From Pseudomonadota bacterium (GTDB taxonomy: Bacteria > Desulfobacterota > Desulfovibrionia > Desulfovibrionales > Desulfovibrionaceae), in NCBI GenBank assembly GCA_023460395.1, contig JAEWQB010000019.1, forward strand, positions 67,011 to 131,010: 64,000 nt of DNA, written 5' to 3'. A model generated the notes under the pieces. That model searched no databases, had not been told where the DNA came from, and was given only the letters and a program-made list of their open reading frames with translations. A program made the translations under genes and the position numbers. This document shows positions 32,211-40,853 of the stretch, piece after piece (position 1 is the first letter of the stretch; each line of letters begins with the position of its first letter).

Positions 32211-34328
32211 CTAGTTTTTCAGGCCCAAAACGGTTTGCAGCATCTCATCGGCTGTGGTGATAAGTTTTGCCGCCGCCTTGTATGAGTGCTGGAACTTGAT
32301 GAGGTTGGTCATTTCTTCGTCCAAACTCACCCCTGCCACCTCGTTTTGCCGTTCGTTCAAATCTGTGGCTAACGTGCCATTGAACATCGCGTTAAACGTG
32401 GCATTGGCGGTATCCGCACCCACGGCACCCACCAGCCCGCTGTAGTATTCTTGCAGCGTTTGCGTGGAAGATTTTTCAAATGGGGTACGTATTGATACGT
32501 CCTTGTCTTTGAGACGGGCAATGGAGAGCGCGGTGGAGGCGTCCCCCTCGTTGGCTTCCTGCCCGCCGTTCACGCTTCCCGCGTTGATAAGTCCGGGGCT
32601 TTGCCGCACGTCATCACGTATGGCAATGGTTGAAGCGGAATCGCCCTTGAAAAACGTGTTCAGACCCAGTGCGGCGTTTAGTCCCGTACTGTCCGCGCCC
32701 AGCCGGAAGGCGTATCCGTCCTTGGAGTTCAGAACCAGTTTGTTGTCCTGAATGCTGGCAGTAAGGAAGGTGCCCATGCTGTTGTTAAAGGCATCGCGGA
32801 CATCTTCCAACGTATGCACATCGGGATCGAAATTTTGTATGCCGGGCGAGGCCGGGTCAAAGTCCAGCGGCCCGAAAGAGGCGTTGGAAGCCAATTTGCC
32901 CGTGGCGGTGTCGTAAGCGTAAACGGTCATATTGCCCGCTTCCAACCGGTCCCCATAGGCAAGATCCGCTTCGGAAGAGCCGAGCGCTCTGTTTGTACGG
33001 GCCACATCGTAGGTGCCGTAGGTTCCGGTCAGCGGCACTTCCCCGCCACCCTGACTATGCAGGCGGTTCACTTCCCATACCAACGATTCGGACAGGGCAT
33101 TCAGCTTTTCGCGGTAGCGCCCTATGTTGTAGTCGCGCAGGGAAAAGTATCCGGTAAGGGAACCACCGGTAAGGCGTCGGCTGTTCTCTGTTCCGTCAAG
33201 AAAAGACTGCGGCGTGATGTTGAGGTCTTGTGTGGTGGGCGATTCCCACATCAGGTGATTTTTAGGAACGATGGTAAACGAGTCGCCAGCGGTAAGATTC
33301 TGCGTGCCCGCGTTAAAATAAATGTCGATGCCCTGCACATTTATTTTTTCAGATTCAGGCCGCGCCGCGAACAGGGCGTCTGCGCCGTTTTCATCCTTTA
33401 CCCACGTGCGACCACCGTCCAGAGACACGCGGAACATGGCCGCGCCGGAACCCGCGCTGCTCGTTACCGCTCCCGACTGGACGATATCCACGGTGTATTC
33501 GTATTCGTCGGAGCCTTCAAATCCAATACTGCCATCAAACGCGGAACCGGCGGAAAGAGTGGGGTAGGCGGCTGGTCCGGTGAAGCGAATGGCATACACT
33601 TCAGAGCCGTCCACGAGGGTGTGCCCGGCTTTGGTATTGACGGTAAAATCGCCGCTGCCGTTGTCGATAACATCAATATCTATTTTTTCAGCCAGTTCGC
33701 GGACCAGAGCGTTGCGTTGGTCGAGCAACGTGTTGGCGTTGTTGGAGCCGGGAATGTCGTGAATTTGTATTTGCCGGTTCAGGTCCGCAATGCGGGTGAT
33801 GACATCGTTGACGTCTTCCACGTCCTGCTTGATGAACGCATCCATCTGCTGCTGCATGCGGCTCAGGTTCGCTTCGGTATCACGGAACAGCATAAGCATG
33901 TTTTCCGTGTCGGCGAGCAACGCTTCGCGAACGGCGGTATCATCCGGGCGCTGCGACAGAGCCTGCCAGTCGGCAAAGAATTTGTTCATCATGGAGTTCA
34001 ATCCTTCGGTATTGGACTCATTGAACAGGCTCTGCACGCTCTGTAGCACTTCCTGCTGCGTATCCCAGCGCTGGTATACGGAGTTACGTTCATTGTATTG
34101 TTCCTCAATGAACGAGTTGAAATAGCGGAAGACTTCCGCAGCGGTAACACCGGTTCCCATCTGACCGGGACGGCTGTCCAGCGAGATGTTTTCCTCAAAT
34201 CGCACTGCCTGCCGCGAATACCCGGGAGTATTCACGTTGGCGATGTTGTTGCCCGTCGTCTGAATGGCGCTTTGCGAAGCGAAAAGAGCGCCGTTGCCGA
34301 TGTGGAGCAGTGAATTGAGTCCGGCCAT
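32211..34328 (-). CDS. flgK: Flagellar hook-associated protein FlgK with Asp-box insert
   Basis: This 705-residue protein compares with about 550 in Salmonella. The N-terminus MAGLNSLLHIGNGALFASQSAI has the NNIANVNTPGYSRQ motif of axial proteins; the C-terminus closes with NLIKFQHSYKAAAKLITTADEML. A large central insert includes a beta-rich segment (about 245-360) with one exact Asp-box, SLDGGRTW (302-309), that resembles the second FlgL insert domain, down to a following TAGDSFTIVPK. FlgK is exported to the hook tip. It is preceded by flgN, its likely chaperone gene. Confidence 0.94.
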   Translation of the reverse strand: MAGLNSLLHIGNGALFASQSAIQTTGNNIANVNTPGYSRQAVRFEENISLDSRPGQMGTGVTAAEVFRYFNSFIEEQYNERNSVYQRWDTQQEVLQSVQSLFNESNTEGLNSMMNKFFADWQALSQRPDDTAVREALLADTENMLMLFRDTEANLSRMQQQMDAFIKQDVEDVNDVITRIADLNRQIQIHDIPGSNNANTLLDQRNALVRELAEKIDIDVIDNGSGDFTVNTKAGHTLVDGSEVYAIRFTGPAAYPTLSAGSAFDGSIGFEGSDEYEYTVDIVQSGAVTSSAGSGAAMFRVSLDGGRTWVKDENGADALFAARPESEKINVQGIDIYFNAGTQNLTAGDSFTIVPKNHLMWESPTTQDLNITPQSFLDGTENSRRLTGGSLTGYFSLRDYNIGRYREKLNALSESLVWEVNRLHSQGGGEVPLTGTYGTYDVARTNRALGSSEADLAYGDRLEAGNMTVYAYDTATGKLASNASFGPLDFDPASPGIQNFDPDVHTLEDVRDAFNNSMGTFLTASIQDNKLVLNSKDGYAFRLGADSTGLNAALGLNTFFKGDSASTIAIRDDVRQSPGLINAGSVNGGQEANEGDASTALSIARLKDKDVSIRTPFEKSSTQTLQEYYSGLVGAVGADTANATFNAMFNGTLATDLNERQNEVAGVSLDEEMTNLIKFQHSYKAAAKLITTADEMLQTVLGLKN

Positions 34329-34383
34329 GGGAATACTCCTGAAACTGGATGAAACCGAAGAAAATTAGTCTGTGAACAGGGCG

Positions 34384-34848
34384 CTAGAACTTGCCGCGGA
34401 TGATGACCGCTTCAGGGCGATGTTCCTGATAGCGTCCCATTTTGCCGTACGTGGACTGGTCCTTGGGCTTGATCTGGTCGTGAATGAATTCCAACAGAGA
34501 CTGGCTCTGGTCGTGCAGGGCCAGCGCCAGCTTGGCGTTCATGGATGCCTGCCGGGCGCATTGTTGTTCCAGATCGTCGATGTTCTGTAGGAGGGGGAAA
34601 AGAACCGCCTGCTGTTCTTCGGGCAGCGTGTCCATAGTCTCTCTGAGGCGCTTGCCTCCGAGCATGTGCTTGAGTTCCAGCCGTTCTACGGCGAGCTGGC
34701 GCATAAGTTCATGGATGGAGAATTCCGTGGCAGTAACGTCTTGAGGTTTATTTTCCTTAAGATAGGTAAATTCTTCCCCGACGAGCAGGTCAAGAACCTG
34801 AAGCGCTTTGAATTGGCGGACAAGATTGCCGTGCGTATATTCGAACAT
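34384..34848 (-). CDS. flgN: FlgN family export chaperone
   Basis: This is a 154-residue, almost wholly alpha-helical soluble protein (LVRQFKALQVLDLLVGEEFTYLKENK; LAVERLELKHMLGG; LEQQCARQASMNAKLALALHDQSQSLLEFI). This fits FlgN, the cytosolic chaperone that escorts FlgK and FlgL to the export gate. Sequence identity in this family is low, so the call leans on helical pattern, size and position directly before flgK. GGAGG lies just before the ATG. Confidence 0.82.
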   Translation of the reverse strand: MFEYTHGNLVRQFKALQVLDLLVGEEFTYLKENKPQDVTATEFSIHELMRQLAVERLELKHMLGGKRLRETMDTLPEEQQAVLFPLLQNIDDLEQQCARQASMNAKLALALHDQSQSLLEFIHDQIKPKDQSTYGKMGRYQEHRPEAVIIRGKF

Positions 34849-34860
34849 GGGAAACCTCCA

Positions 34861-36090
34861 TTAGCTGCGTCGTCCTACGGAAAGCCCGGCCATTAAACGG
34901 TTTCTTACCTGTTCCGGGTTCCATGCCAGTTCTCCCTGCCGTATTTCAAAGTGAAGGTGTGGCCCGGTAGAACGACCTGTGTTCCCTACTTCTGCAATTT
35001 TCTTGCCGGAGCGAACCTGCTCGCCCACTTCCACGTCCAGCTTGCTGGCGTGACCGTAGTAGCTTTGCCAGCCACCTTCGTGCTGAAGCACCACAAGGTT
35101 GCCGTATCCTTCCCGTTCACCGGCGTAGACCACGGTTCCGTCCCACGCGGCGGCGATGGGGTCACCTTCGTCTCCCGCGATATCAAGACCGGCATGCCAT
35201 TCCCGTTCTCCGGTAAAGGGGTCGTTGCGCCAGCCGAAACCGGAGGTAATGCGGCCCGGCAGCGGCCAGTTGAGCATGCCCATTTCGGGTCCGCGCACAA
35301 CAGGTCCGCCCATGGCGGAAACGGGCGTGGCCTCCACATCGCTCATAAGCGATGCCGGAGTGGCGCGAGGGGTGTCGGAAAATCTGGATGAATTTGAAAC
35401 TCCCTGCGTGCCCGAAGGGTCTGGCGTGCCGGGCACCGTAGCGGGTGCGGGCGAGTCGGATACCAGAGAGCGCGCCAGATCATTTACGCGAGTCATCACG
35501 TCCGCATCTTCCTGTGTGAAGGGCGGAGGAATTTGTCCGGGATTGCCCGTTGCCGAAGAGGATTCAGGCGAAGCGGTTTCAGCGGTGGGTTGTGCCGTTT
35601 CCTCGACGAACGGAGTGTACAGCGGCGTTTCAGGCGTTTCGGCGGCTTCCACAGGGGCGGGAGTTTCCGCCTCACGCAGGGGGCGCACCGGCAGCGGAGT
35701 GCTCACCCGGCTGGGTGCCGTGGTACGGCTGGCGTCGTTTAAGCTGTTGTTCAGTTGGTCGTAGAGCATGTCAGCCAGACCAATGCCACCGGCTGCGGTC
35801 ATCTTTTTCGCTAGTTCCTGATCGAACATACCCTGCCAGAATTCTTCCTCCTTACTATGGAGGTAGCCTTCTTTGGGCACGGTCGCGCGCATTTGCTGCC
35901 AAATTTTCTGCACAAAAATGGCCTCGAATCCTTCCACGGCCTCGCGCAGTTTTTTTTCCTTGGCCTTGGGGTCCGTTAACCTGCCGCGCAAAGCATCCAT
36001 TTCCAGCTTGCGTTGGATAAGCTCCTGCCCGGTCATCCGGGCGGTGAGTTCCTGTGTGTCCACAGGTGGAAGGGAAGATGCGCCGCTCAT
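34861..36090 (-). CDS. flgJ: FlgJ-type rod-binding protein fused to M23 peptidase
   Basis: This is a 409-residue two-domain protein. Residues about 40-115 are the FlgJ rod-binding domain (LREAVEGFEAIFVQKIWQQMRATV). A Pro/Ala/Thr/Glu-rich linker spans about 120-265. The C-terminal 140 residues form a LytM/M23 domain with zinc ligands in WHAGLDIAGD (HxxxD) and GPHLHFEI (HxH). Enteric FlgJ carries a glucosaminidase instead, so this version would open the peptidoglycan for the rod by cutting peptide cross-links. The start lies 1 nt after the flgI stop. No N-terminal signal peptide, so export is by the flagellar system. Confidence 0.92.
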   Translation of the reverse strand: MSGASSLPPVDTQELTARMTGQELIQRKLEMDALRGRLTDPKAKEKKLREAVEGFEAIFVQKIWQQMRATVPKEGYLHSKEEEFWQGMFDQELAKKMTAAGGIGLADMLYDQLNNSLNDASRTTAPSRVSTPLPVRPLREAETPAPVEAAETPETPLYTPFVEETAQPTAETASPESSSATGNPGQIPPPFTQEDADVMTRVNDLARSLVSDSPAPATVPGTPDPSGTQGVSNSSRFSDTPRATPASLMSDVEATPVSAMGGPVVRGPEMGMLNWPLPGRITSGFGWRNDPFTGEREWHAGLDIAGDEGDPIAAAWDGTVVYAGEREGYGNLVVLQHEGGWQSYYGHASKLDVEVGEQVRSGKKIAEVGNTGRSTGPHLHFEIRQGELAWNPEQVRNRLMAGLSVGRRS

Positions 36091-36091
36091 G

Positions 36092-37222
36092 TTAGATCAC
36101 CTGAAGATCCGCGTGCAGCGCACCGGCTGCCTTCAGAGCGCGGAGTATGGAGATGAGGTCGCGCGGGGTTGCGCCAATGGCATTCAGGCCGTCGGTCAGT
36201 TCCTGCAACGTGGCTCCTTCCAGCAGGTTAAGGCGGCGGTCCTCTTCACGTGCTTCAATATCGGTGTTTGGCGTAACCACGGTCTGTCCGTTGCTAAACG
36301 CACCGGGCTGCGACACTTCCGGGTTTTCCTGCACCACGATTTGCAGCGACCCGTGCGCCACCGCAACGCGGGAAAGGCGCACGTCCCGGCCCACTACCAC
36401 GGTGCCCGTCTTTTCATCCACCACGACCATGGCTTTGTTTTCTGGCGTGATCTGGATGTTTTCAATGGATGCCATGAGCGGCACCAGATTGTTCCGAAAT
36501 TGGGGGGGAATATTCAGGCGAATCGTGGAAATGTCCGAGGCATGGGCGAAGTCGCCCCCGATAGCGGCGTTCAGCTTATCCACAACCTGCTGCACGGTGG
36601 AAAAGTCCGGCGTATTCATATGCAGGCTGAGAGATTCTTGGTCGTTGAATTGGAAGGGAATGCCGCGTTCCACGGATACGCCGTTAGGAATGCCGCCCAC
36701 GGTAGCCACGTTTTTTTGGGCGCGGGCCGCGTCGCCTTCCACCGCAAATCCGCCCAGCGCGAGGGAGCCTTGGGCAAGACCATATACTTTGCCGTCCACG
36801 CCTTTAAGCGGGGTGAGCAGCAGCACGCCGCCCAGTAGACTGGAAGCGTCGCCAATGCTGGAAATAGTGGCGTCCAAGCGCGAACCGGGCTTCGCCGAGG
36901 CGGGCATCCTTGCTGTGACCATAACCGCAGCCACGTTTTTGGGCTTTAGCGTATTGCGGTCTACAGTAACCCCAAGCTTTTCCAACATATTAGCCATAGA
37001 GCTGATGGTGAATGGGGAAGATTTGCTATCCCCCGTGCCGCCAAGACCCACAACCATGCCATAGCCCACGAGCTGGTTTTCCCGCACGCCGCCAAACGTG
37101 GCGATATCTTTAATGCGCACAGCATGAACAGGCCGGGGCGCTGCCATCTGCACAGCGCAAAAGGCCAGCAAAAGCAGCGTGAGCACCGTGCGGAAAGGGG
37201 ATGTATGGGTCGGGGTGGTCAT
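36092..37222 (-). CDS. flgI: Flagellar P-ring protein FlgI
   Basis: This 376-residue protein forms the periplasmic P-ring around the rod. A signal peptide (about residues 10-35, ending VHA) precedes VRIKDIATFGGVRENQLVGYGMVVGLGGTGD, the FlgI hallmark. GVLLLTPLKGVDGKVYGLAQG and the C-terminal TLQELTDGLNAIGATPRDLISILRALKAAGALHADL are also diagnostic. I chose the ATG at 37222 with GGAGA upstream; the longer frame reaches back into flgH. Confidence 0.95.
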   Translation of the reverse strand: MTTPTHTSPFRTVLTLLLLAFCAVQMAAPRPVHAVRIKDIATFGGVRENQLVGYGMVVGLGGTGDSKSSPFTISSMANMLEKLGVTVDRNTLKPKNVAAVMVTARMPASAKPGSRLDATISSIGDASSLLGGVLLLTPLKGVDGKVYGLAQGSLALGGFAVEGDAARAQKNVATVGGIPNGVSVERGIPFQFNDQESLSLHMNTPDFSTVQQVVDKLNAAIGGDFAHASDISTIRLNIPPQFRNNLVPLMASIENIQITPENKAMVVVDEKTGTVVVGRDVRLSRVAVAHGSLQIVVQENPEVSQPGAFSNGQTVVTPNTDIEAREEDRRLNLLEGATLQELTDGLNAIGATPRDLISILRALKAAGALHADLQVI

Positions 37223-37241
37223 GACGGATTCTCCACAGAGG

Positions 37242-37949
37242 CTAGAAGGGCCAGACGTTGTCCATGAGTCGGACGAACCAGCCGGGCTTTTGCTTGTCCG
37301 CCACGCTACCTTCACCGTAATAGGCGAGGCGGGCATTGGCGAGTTGGGTTGATTTGACGGTGTTATCAGCGTCTACATCCATGGGCCGTACAAGACCACT
37401 AAGGACAATGTATTGCACTTCATCGTTCACGCGGGTTTCGCGTGCGCCTTCCACCTGTAGCAGGCCGCCGGGCAGGACTTTGATGACACGGCAGGCGATG
37501 GTGGCGGTGAATTGGTTTTCTCGCTTGGTTTCGCCCGTGCCATCAAACTTGGTCGTGGAGCTTGTGCCCAGCAGGGGGGTGTCTCCCACGGCTCCGGGAA
37601 TGGAAAGCGGTCCTATGCCCACCTTGTTTTTGCCAAAGAAGCTGGAAACGCCGAATTCGGTGGTGGATTCCTTGTCTGTGGATGTCTCTGCCTTATTCTT
37701 GGCGGTGGCGTTTTCCACAATACTCACAAGCACAATGTCCCCCACACGGCGTGCCCTGTTATCGCTGAACAGGAAATCCGCACCGGAATCATCATACAGT
37801 GAGCCGGGGTTTGCCGCTTGCTCTTCCGGCGTCATAATTTCAGGATCTGGCAGCATGGGCGGCATGGGGGACGGAGTCTCCCGGGCCGGATAACATCCGG
37901 CGAGTAGCAGCAGCGCCAATATGCCGACGGCTATGCCTCGTCTGTCCAT
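37242..37949 (-). CDS. flgH: Flagellar L-ring lipoprotein FlgH
   Basis: This 235-residue outer-membrane lipoprotein has a lipobox LLLLAGC at residues 15-19 region, so it is lipidated at that cysteine. Core signatures are SLYDDSGADFLFSDNRARRVGDIVLVSIVENATAKNKAET and the C-terminal VQYIVLSGLVRPMDVDADNTVKSTQLANARLAYYGEG. It forms the L-ring bushing in the outer membrane. It lies 19 bp upstream of flgI in the same operon. Confidence 0.95.
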   Translation of the reverse strand: MDRRGIAVGILALLLLAGCYPARETPSPMPPMLPDPEIMTPEEQAANPGSLYDDSGADFLFSDNRARRVGDIVLVSIVENATAKNKAETSTDKESTTEFGVSSFFGKNKVGIGPLSIPGAVGDTPLLGTSSTTKFDGTGETKRENQFTATIACRVIKVLPGGLLQVEGARETRVNDEVQYIVLSGLVRPMDVDADNTVKSTQLANARLAYYGEGSVADKQKPGWFVRLMDNVWPF

Positions 37950-37996
37950 AATCCACCTCGTGAACCGGAACTCCGCACCAGTGGCGGGTTTCGGGA

Positions 37997-38992
37997 TTAG
38001 TTGCTGATGACCACCGTGCCTTCATCATGCACTGTGGCGTATACTTCTCTACGGCTTTGCAAATTGCGCACCGGAATCATTTCTCCGGGTTTGCCATCCG
38101 CCATGGCCTCGGCGGGAACGGTAAGCCGCAGGCGTTTTCCCTGATAGATGAGGTCCACCTTGGTCCCCTTGGCGAGTGTGGGCACCCGCTCTAGGTCTGT
38201 GCGGTATATCACCGAGCCTGCGCCGATGGAGCGGAGCACCCGCCACGGACCGCCTTTACCGTCCCACAGCTCACCCCTTAGGTAGGCGAGGTTTTTTTTG
38301 ACGAAGGTGATGGAGTCCGGGGTAAGGCTGTCGTGACGGTTTACGGGAATAGCCGCGCAAGGCACGGTGATCCATTGGTCCATAAAGGCTCCGCCAGTGA
38401 GCCGGCGCACCAGCTCTCCATTGGGAGTCACTTCACGCAGCCTGACGGGAATTTGGCCCGGAGTGAGCGCGGTGGGCGTTTCCAGTTCCACACGGTTACG
38501 GCTGTCGCGCAGAAAGACAAACGGTGGGAGCTGTACGTCACGAAACCGCACTTCTCCATTTTTTTGTGCGGCGAACCGTGTCAAGGACTCGACAACCAGC
38601 GTATGCAACTGGGGGCCAAGCACCACCCCGCCACCGCGTTGCAGCGCGAGGGAGGAAGGGTATTCGGTCAGCGCGGCTATATCGCCGAGGCGTTTGGTCA
38701 GTTCTTCGCGCAGGCGTGTGTTTGAGATGGTCATGGGTTGGCCGGGGCGCGGAGGCGCGGGCCACAGGGGGGTGGCGGCAAAATTCCGCCAGTTCTGCGG
38801 ATTAATGGTACCCACCGGGTCGGCTATTTCACCCAGCAGTACCGTATCGCCCGTGACCACGGCGGCCTCGCGGATGCGAATGTGCCAATCGGCGTCTATG
38901 CGGGCCGTGGCGGTGGCTGCCAACGCGAAGAGCATGGCGGTCAGCGTTACGGTTAGAATAGCGCGGGGCGGGGCAAGGCGGAATATGTTCAT
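37997..38992 (-). CDS. flgA: Flagellar P-ring assembly chaperone FlgA
   Basis: This 331-residue protein is secreted: a signal peptide ends near residue 31 (ATATARIDAD). The C-terminal half contains the SAF-type domain (TVPCAAIPVNRHDSLTPDSITFVKKNLAYLRG, then RVLRSIGAGSVIYRTDLERVP and VDLIYQGKRLRLTVPAEAMADGKPGEMIPVRNLQSRREV). FlgA is the periplasmic chaperone for P-ring assembly. The N-terminal half is longer than in enterics (total about 220 there). Gene order flgG-flgA-flgH-flgI supports the call. Confidence 0.92.
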   Translation of the reverse strand: MNIFRLAPPRAILTVTLTAMLFALAATATARIDADWHIRIREAAVVTGDTVLLGEIADPVGTINPQNWRNFAATPLWPAPPRPGQPMTISNTRLREELTKRLGDIAALTEYPSSLALQRGGGVVLGPQLHTLVVESLTRFAAQKNGEVRFRDVQLPPFVFLRDSRNRVELETPTALTPGQIPVRLREVTPNGELVRRLTGGAFMDQWITVPCAAIPVNRHDSLTPDSITFVKKNLAYLRGELWDGKGGPWRVLRSIGAGSVIYRTDLERVPTLAKGTKVDLIYQGKRLRLTVPAEAMADGKPGEMIPVRNLQSRREVYATVHDEGTVVISN

Positions 38993-39023
38993 GGTCGTCT
39001 CCCGGTACCGGGTGCGAAGACGC

Positions 39024-39809
39024 TTACGAGCGCTTCAGGTTCACGGCCATCTGGAGCATGGAATCCGATGTCTGGATAGCCTTCGAGTTCATTTCGTAGG
39101 CACGCTGACCCACGATCATGTTTACCATTTCGTCCACGATTTCCACGTTGGACATTTCCAGAAAGCCCTGTGCGACGGTTCCTACATTATCGGTTCCGGG
39201 CACGCCTTCCACCGCTTCACCGGAGGCCTCTGTTCCAGAATAGAGGTTACGGCCCCGCGCATCCAACCCGGCGGGGTTGATGAAGGTATAGAGCGGGATT
39301 TCAGCCGCGGCCAGTTCCTCGCCATTGCTGTCCAGCGCGGCGATGTGACCGGTTTCCGAAACGGCGATATTTTTGGTTTCGGCGGGCACCGTGAACTGCG
39401 GTTGCAGCGTGTAGCCGTTGGCAGTGACGATATCACCGTCTGAATTCAGCTTGAACGATCCGGCGCGCGTGTACATAAGCTCGCCGTTCACTTCCACCTG
39501 AAAGAATCCGTCGCCTTCAATGGCAAGGTCCAAGGTGTTGCCCGTGTTGGAATAGTCGCCTTGCGTGAAGAACTTGTGCACGGTAGTGGGGCGCACGCCC
39601 ATGCCCACTTGGATACCTGTGGGAATCTGGTCGTCGCCGCCGTTCTGGGAACCGGCGATTCTGAGGGTCTGGTACATAAGATCCTCAAATTCCGCGCGGC
39701 TTTTCTTAAAGCCAACCGTGTTCACGTTGGCAAGGTTGTTTGAAATAACGTCAATGTTGAGCTGCTGGGCCACCATGCCGGTAGCGGCAGTCCACAGGGA
39801 GCGCATCAT
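39024..39809 (-). CDS. flgG: Flagellar distal rod protein FlgG
   Basis: This is a 261-residue axial protein. The N-terminus MMRSLWTAATGMVAQQLNIDVISNNLANVNTVGFKKSRAEFEDL and C-terminus QGFLEMSNVEIVDEMVNMIVGQRAYEMNSKAIQTSDSMLQMAVNLKR are nearly canonical. It builds the distal rod passing through the P and L rings and is exported without a cleaved signal. It begins 21 bp after flgF. Confidence 0.97.
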   Translation of the reverse strand: MMRSLWTAATGMVAQQLNIDVISNNLANVNTVGFKKSRAEFEDLMYQTLRIAGSQNGGDDQIPTGIQVGMGVRPTTVHKFFTQGDYSNTGNTLDLAIEGDGFFQVEVNGELMYTRAGSFKLNSDGDIVTANGYTLQPQFTVPAETKNIAVSETGHIAALDSNGEELAAAEIPLYTFINPAGLDARGRNLYSGTEASGEAVEGVPGTDNVGTVAQGFLEMSNVEIVDEMVNMIVGQRAYEMNSKAIQTSDSMLQMAVNLKRS

Positions 39810-39830
39810 ATCTCTATCCTCCTGCCCGGT

Positions 39831-40613
39831 TTATACGCGGGCTTTGCCAACGCGCTGGATAGCGTCTTTATCCAGTGTGTCGGTGCTTTGCATGACCTTG
39901 GTATATGCTTCGAATTGCCGTTGCGCTTCGATCATGTTCACCATTTCCGTGACAACTTCCACGTTGGCTACTTCAAGAAATCCCTGCTCAACGGAGGCGT
40001 TCTCCGCCGGAATTTCCGCAGCAAGCTCATCGGGCCGCAGTTGGTAAAGGTTGTTGCCGCGTTTTTCCAGCACGTCCAAATCGCCGTAGGTGACAAGCTG
40101 GAGCTGGTCCACAGGCTCTCCGTCGCTGAATATCTGGCCCGTATCGTTAATCGTCACCTGCCCTCCGGCTGGCAGAATTATGGGACCGTTTTCACCCATT
40201 ACGGGCCACCCTTGCTCGGAAACAAGGGTTCCGTCAGAGGTTTGACGGAAATGCCCGTTGCGGGTGACAAAGTCTCCGTCCGGGGTTTGGAGCTTGAAGA
40301 ATCCGTCTCCGTGGATAGCCACGTCCAGTGGATCACCGGTAAGCCTGAGGCTGCCTTGGGAAAAGTCGGTCTTCGCTTCCGCGAGACGCGGTTTGGCAAT
40401 AAGTATAGGCTCTGGAAAAAGCTTTTTAGATCGAATGGTTGCCACAGGTTCCATGATTTGATCATGGGCAAACATAATGAATGTATCCTTAAACGCGAGC
40501 GTGTCTCGTTTGTATCCGGTGGTGTTCACGTTGGCCAAATTGTTGGCTATGCTGTTCAACCGGAATTCATTGGAAAGCGCTCCGAAAAGGGCACTGTACA
40601 TACTGTCTTGCAT
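39831..40613 (-). CDS. flgF: Flagellar proximal rod protein FlgF
   Basis: This 260-residue axial protein resembles FlgG: MQDSMYSALFGALSNEFRLNSIANNLANVNTTGYKRDTLAF at the start and EVVTEMVNMIEAQRQFEAYTKVMQSTDTLDKDAIQRVGK at the end. I placed the start at 40613 because AAGGAGG lies 6 nt upstream; the longer frame is unlike any flagellar protein. It is the first gene of the block running to fliW, so the operon promoter must be in 40614-40853, shared with the divergent ABC-F gene. No sigma-28 or sigma-54 consensus was recognised there. Confidence 0.94.
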   Translation of the reverse strand: MQDSMYSALFGALSNEFRLNSIANNLANVNTTGYKRDTLAFKDTFIMFAHDQIMEPVATIRSKKLFPEPILIAKPRLAEAKTDFSQGSLRLTGDPLDVAIHGDGFFKLQTPDGDFVTRNGHFRQTSDGTLVSEQGWPVMGENGPIILPAGGQVTINDTGQIFSDGEPVDQLQLVTYGDLDVLEKRGNNLYQLRPDELAAEIPAENASVEQGFLEVANVEVVTEMVNMIEAQRQFEAYTKVMQSTDTLDKDAIQRVGKARV

Positions 40614-40853
40614 AGGTGTCCTCCTTGCGGCACAGACCGCGTATCTGGGTGTATGCAAAATAAAGACCAGCAGTGTCTGCGGAGCATTCTGCCGGGGGAA
40701 CGGAGGCGGGATAAAAAGGTGGAAAAAGGGAAGGACTGTGGCTAACTGTTTCGTTTCCCATGGGTAACTCACAATTTGCGAGCGGTGAGTACCGGGCATT
40801 TGCTAGCCAACCGGCGGCGCTTCTGTTATGCGCAGGCTTCCCAAGAGGACGCT

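Noticed and set aside
32814..34046. A 410-residue open frame on the plus strand opposite flgK
   Set aside because: It has no domain pattern and no translation start signal; the minus-strand FlgK is unambiguous.
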